From a virus: a stretch of 40,191 bases of DNA. The position numbers and the translations under genes were made by a program. This document shows positions 37,249-40,191 of this stretch, one piece after another; the stretch's first letter is position 1, and each line of letters begins with the position of its first letter. The DNA is taken from positions 1 through 40,191 of IMG/VR virus record IMGVR_UViG_3300007770_000037. One strand, given 5' to 3'. The notes beneath the pieces were generated by a model that was not told the origin of the DNA, made no database searches, and worked only from the letters and a program-made list of their open reading frames with translations.

Positions 37249-39330
37249 TTAATAGAACGGGCGGCCGTGCGGCGTTTGCCAATCGGCCTCGGGTTGCTCG
37301 TCGGGCGACTCGCCCGCGAGCGTATCGGTTTCGGTTACGCGGGCCGGCTCGACGCCGAGCCAACGTTGCGCGACGTTACTATACGAGTCGGCGTCGAGGT
37401 AATGGTTGACGCGTGATTTTACAACCCAACGTCGCACGGTGCCTTTGCCCTCGATAAATTCCTCGGTTAACCGCTCGGCGGTTATTTGCTTGAAAAAATA
37501 TTGATGATCGCCGCCGGTTGCAATGTGAATCGTGCACGCGCCCGGCTCGTCGACAGGCGTTGCCCAACGGGCGTGCGTGAAACTCTTGCCAACGTCGGCG
37601 TCGAGTACAACGTACAACCGACCGTACTTTTTATTCAACCGCACGTGCATGCCCGGCCCGATTAGCTTAACGTCGGTGCCCGTCGAAATCGGGTGCGTAT
37701 ACGATCGGTCGTACTGTTGCCCGTGCCCGCGACCGACGATCGGCCAAAACGTCGACAACCCGGTTTCGTCGTCGGGCGACCAGCTCGGCAACCTGTCGCA
37801 CTCGGCGCAAAACCCGTAAATCGGGTCGGGCGTCCAACCTGAGTCGATAAACACTAGGTCGGGCAACAACGGGTCGGCCTCGCCCTCGCGGCGAAACCCG
37901 TACGACAAAACGTCGTCGCGTAGGTATCGCAACGCCCGCAAAATAGCCGCCTCGACGCCGAGGCGTTGCGAGTGCACTTTTAAAATGTCGTGTTGAATAA
38001 CCCGACAGTTTGCCGCCGCGTCGCTCGACTTGACGACGTAATGCAATTGCCGTGCGCGTATGTCGACGCCGACGGTTAAAAACTCGTGCGACGCCGGGAT
38101 AATGCCGCGCTGAGTTGCCGAGGTGTCGCCCGTGCGCAAGATCATAGCTTGCGGGTCCAAGTCGATAAGATCCTCAACGGCATCCTCGGCCGGCAACGCC
38201 CAAACGAATTGCCGTATTTCTTTTTCGGCGTTTATCCTTTCCTCGGTATTCTCGCCGAGTTGATCGGCCGCCCACTCGTCTGCCGCGTGATCGGCCGCCG
38301 ACAGGAATAGATTATTAAACGCATTCCAACGAAACCCGAGGCGGTCGGTTTCGGGCGGGTCGCCGCTAACCGTGCCGTCGGCCGCGATCGCTTGGCCGTC
38401 GTGCACGAGTACCGCTCGCATGTTCATTTCGCGTTGCTGTGCGGGCGTGATTTTCTCGCCGCAGCTCGGGCAAGCAAAATGCGCCGCGAGTTGCGCGGCC
38501 TTTTGTGTCGGCGCGTCTTTCCAGCCTATGAGGTGCTCGCGCTCGGGCGTTACGTACTCGCGGCAATGCGCGCACGGGCACGCGATACGCGAGTGCGTCG
38601 AGGCGGTTGTATACTCCCGCCACGTGCGGCCCGACTCGGTCGAGACGGTGCATTCTTTATAGGTGCGGCGGCGGTGCCGAGGAAACGACCGTTGCCGCGC
38701 TTGCAGTTGCGATATCTTGTCGGCCTCGCGCGACGCCGCGCCGGCCTCGTCCATGCCGTCGGTTTCGGTCACGAGTAGCACGCGGGCAGTAAACCCGGCC
38801 CGCGATTTGTCGCCGCCGCCGCCCGTCATAAACTTAAGGGTCGCACCGTTTGCCATTTGCACGGCGTCAACCTTACGACCGCCTCGCGAGCCCGCGCCCG
38901 TCTCGGGCAACAGGTGCGCAAAACCCGAGCCCTCGATAACCGGCCTTATATCGATTGTCCATTTGTCGCCCGACATATCGGCGTCGGGCAAACCTATTAT
39001 CGACGTGTCGCGCAACTCGCACACGTGATAGAGGGTCGGGATAACAAACGCGCACAACGTTTTGCCGGATTGCGACGGGCCGGTAATTGTAAAGTCGTTC
39101 CAACGGCCCGAGTCGATCGCGTCAAACAACAACCCGACAAACGGTTGCCGGTGCACTCTAAATAACTCGCCTTTGTACTCGCCGTCGGGCACGATAATTT
39201 CGGCCTCGGCAAACTCTCGCAACGATCGCGACGACGGCCGTTTTGAGGATTGGCAAAGGTGCGACACCTCGGCCTTTAACGCCGGCGAAAACGCGTATTT
39301 TTTGTCACGCCGCCCGGCCTTGTTTTTCAC
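37249..39330 (-). CDS. Terminase large subunit (lambda A type)
   Basis: The 693-residue protein starts at a GTG that overlaps the TerS stop (GTGA). Residues 84-91 (GPSQSGKT) are Walker A, 184-195 (VLLVTETDGMDE) Walker B with the catalytic acid, and the region near residues 248-295 has CPCAHC and CPSCGE zinc ligands that are typical of GpA-family enzymes. The nuclease part has GVDIRARQLHYV, VFIDSGW and DADSYS acidic sites. It cuts concatemers and pumps DNA into the prohead using the portal. Confidence 0.95.
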   Translation of the reverse strand: MKNKAGRRDKKYAFSPALKAEVSHLCQSSKRPSSRSLREFAEAEIIVPDGEYKGELFRVHRQPFVGLLFDAIDSGRWNDFTITGPSQSGKTLCAFVIPTLYHVCELRDTSIIGLPDADMSGDKWTIDIRPVIEGSGFAHLLPETGAGSRGGRKVDAVQMANGATLKFMTGGGGDKSRAGFTARVLLVTETDGMDEAGAASREADKISQLQARQRSFPRHRRRTYKECTVSTESGRTWREYTTASTHSRIACPCAHCREYVTPEREHLIGWKDAPTQKAAQLAAHFACPSCGEKITPAQQREMNMRAVLVHDGQAIAADGTVSGDPPETDRLGFRWNAFNNLFLSAADHAADEWAADQLGENTEERINAEKEIRQFVWALPAEDAVEDLIDLDPQAMILRTGDTSATQRGIIPASHEFLTVGVDIRARQLHYVVKSSDAAANCRVIQHDILKVHSQRLGVEAAILRALRYLRDDVLSYGFRREGEADPLLPDLVFIDSGWTPDPIYGFCAECDRLPSWSPDDETGLSTFWPIVGRGHGQQYDRSYTHPISTGTDVKLIGPGMHVRLNKKYGRLYVVLDADVGKSFTHARWATPVDEPGACTIHIATGGDHQYFFKQITAERLTEEFIEGKGTVRRWVVKSRVNHYLDADSYSNVAQRWLGVEPARVTETDTLAGESPDEQPEADWQTPHGRPFY

Positions 39331-39929
39331 GCGTCGCCGCCTAACTCGCGAGTCGGCGCGGCTTGCATTTCACGATCGAACGCGTCGAGGGTGTCGCTCA
39401 ACATATCGCGAGCCGCGCCGCCGTGTTGCCTTTCGAGGCGATCGCCGAGCCCGCGCAACGCTGCAATAAATCGCGAGTGCATTTCGTGCACCTCGTCAAC
39501 CGAAACGAGGGTGCCGGCTTTTTCTAATCGCTTGAGTCGCGACAACAAGAATTGTTCGCGTCGCTCTTGCTCGCGCCAATCGCCGTCGGTGCCGTCGCCC
39601 TTGCGGCGCAGCTTGGCCGAGTTAGCCGCGACAAACTCGTGCAACCAACGTACGAGCGCGGGCAGGTCAATTGCCGCCGGCCGCAACGGTGCGCCGTAGG
39701 TGTCGGCGACGTCGTGCAATTGTTTGATTTGCACGCCGGCCCAATCGGCATAAATCGATTTAGGCACGCCGCCGAGCCAATCGAGGGCGGCAACCTCGGT
39801 TTCGTATGCGACGACTAACGCCAGGGCGTCGCGTTGTCGCTTGTTGGGTTTGCCGTCGGCGGCGAGGCGTTGTCGAGCCTCGGCCGCGTGCCGCTCGACG
39901 GCGGCCGACGGCGGCTTTGCTTTGCGCAT
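39327..39929 (-). CDS. Terminase small subunit (Nu1-like)
   Basis: The 200-residue protein has a SIYADWAGVQIKQLHDVADTYGAP helix-turn-helix region, as in Nu1/DUF1441-type small terminases, followed by helices LPALVRWLHEFVAANSAKL and a charged coiled coil (DWREQERREQFLLSRLKRLEKAGTL) for ring formation. It recognises the packaging start site and loads the large subunit. The ATG follows directly on the T-run of a hairpin whose 3' arm contains the GAGGG ribosome site; this makes start and control unusual. The open frame begins there, and no better start exists downstream. Confidence 0.85.
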   Translation of the reverse strand: MRKAKPPSAAVERHAAEARQRLAADGKPNKRQRDALALVVAYETEVAALDWLGGVPKSIYADWAGVQIKQLHDVADTYGAPLRPAAIDLPALVRWLHEFVAANSAKLRRKGDGTDGDWREQERREQFLLSRLKRLEKAGTLVSVDEVHEMHSRFIAALRGLGDRLERQHGGAARDMLSDTLDAFDREMQAAPTRELGGDA

Positions 39930-39957
39930 AAAAAAACCCTCGCTTGTTTGTCGAGGG
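39924..39957 (-). terminator. Hairpin with T-run just before the small terminase gene
   Basis: On the minus strand CCCTCG, a nine-base loop and CGAGGG are followed by seven T and ATGCGC, where ATG is the TerS start. The plus strand also has a T-run, so it could stop transcription in both directions. The CGAGGG arm doubles as the TerS ribosome site. Confidence 0.8.
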
Positions 39958-39993
39958 TTTTTATAGCCTGTCGGGTCGCGGTTTGTCTAACCG

Positions 39994-40155
39994 CTACGGG
40001 CGGCCGAGGCTAACGGCCAACTCAGCCCGGCGGTTACGCTCTAGCAACAACGCGTTTAGCCGAGGGTTGTAAATCGTCGGGCAATGCTTGCTTAACTCCC
40101 TTTCCTCGGCAATACGGCGGGCGAGGGTTTCGGCGTCGAGGTGTGCGAGTCGCAT
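39994..40155 (-). CDS. Small protein upstream of terminase (53 aa)
   Basis: The ORF reads MRLAHLDAETLARRIAEERE, LSKHCPTIYNPRLNALLLER, NRRAELAVSLGRP and ends at a TAG. GGAAGG stands before the ATG at a workable distance. It is helical and charged, with no recognised family. Joined to the window start, the previous frame would end 19 bases before this ATG. The hairpin GCGGTT-TGTCT-AACCGC overlaps its stop codon. Confidence 0.65.
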   Translation of the reverse strand: MRLAHLDAETLARRIAEERELSKHCPTIYNPRLNALLLERNRRAELAVSLGRP

Positions 40156-40191
40156 GTTTCGTTTTCCTTCCTATCAGAATGCCGGGCGGCG

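Noticed and set aside
39305-39331. GTCACG-N15-TTTCAC at the TerS/TerL overlap
   Set aside because: It has the right spacing but lies wholly in coding sequence, is on the opposite strand to the genes and lacks the CCGCGG or CTCGAG core; probably chance.

Overview
This window looks like the genome of a tailed double-stranded DNA virus (siphophage type) that is essentially complete. It is GC-rich (judged by eye, not counted) and densely coded, and almost every gene lies on the minus strand. Head and tail genes follow the lambda/HK97 logic: small and large terminase, lambda-B-type portal, ClpP-like protease with a nested scaffold gene, DUF2190 decoration proteins, HK97-fold capsid protein, connectors, tail tube, frameshifted tail chaperone, tape measure, tail tip. 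The host cannot be read from the sequence. Several cysteine-rich proteins with CCC and CxxC runs recall hypothetical proteins of Planctomycetota, a weak inference only. A reading frame crosses the two ends of the window and stops just before the ribosome site of the next gene, so the 40,191 bases may be one closed or circularly permuted genome.

Layout, in minus-strand order from the right. 40.2-36.2 kb: a small gene, a terminator, both terminase genes, two small genes, further terminators and a strong promoter. 36.1-30.0 kb: head genes. 30.0-24.7 kb: neck, tail tube, chaperone and tape measure. 24.7-17.4 kb: tail tip, three Cys-rich proteins and a glycosyltransferase-methyltransferase fusion. 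17.4-14.5 kb: an intergenic stretch and the only plus-strand operon (XRE repressor, Rad52-like annealing protein, HNH nuclease, small proteins). 14.5-7.6 kb: early minus operon (methyltransferase, ParB-like protein, tiny membrane protein, SF2 helicase, DnaB-N-like protein, RusA resolvase, HNH nuclease, sulfotransferase-like protein, cytosine methyltransferase). 7.4-0.4 kb: membrane/coiled-coil protein and a long tail-fibre module.

Two dispersed non-coding systems stand out. The first is a 19-bp palindrome with perfect 8-bp arms (AGGTGACA-N3-TGTCACCT), present nine times from 4 to 36 kb, mostly just upstream of genes but three times inside genes. The second is a bipartite element (GTCACA-N15-TTTCAC), present five times with fixed spacing plus one shortened copy. 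Together with the XRE and ParB-like proteins, overlapping divergent promoters at 14.6 kb and four terminators that share the same sequence after the T-run, they suggest a genome-wide regulatory or segregation circuit. I cannot assign it to a described system.

No integrase, DNA polymerase, endolysin, tRNA or CRISPR array was recognised.
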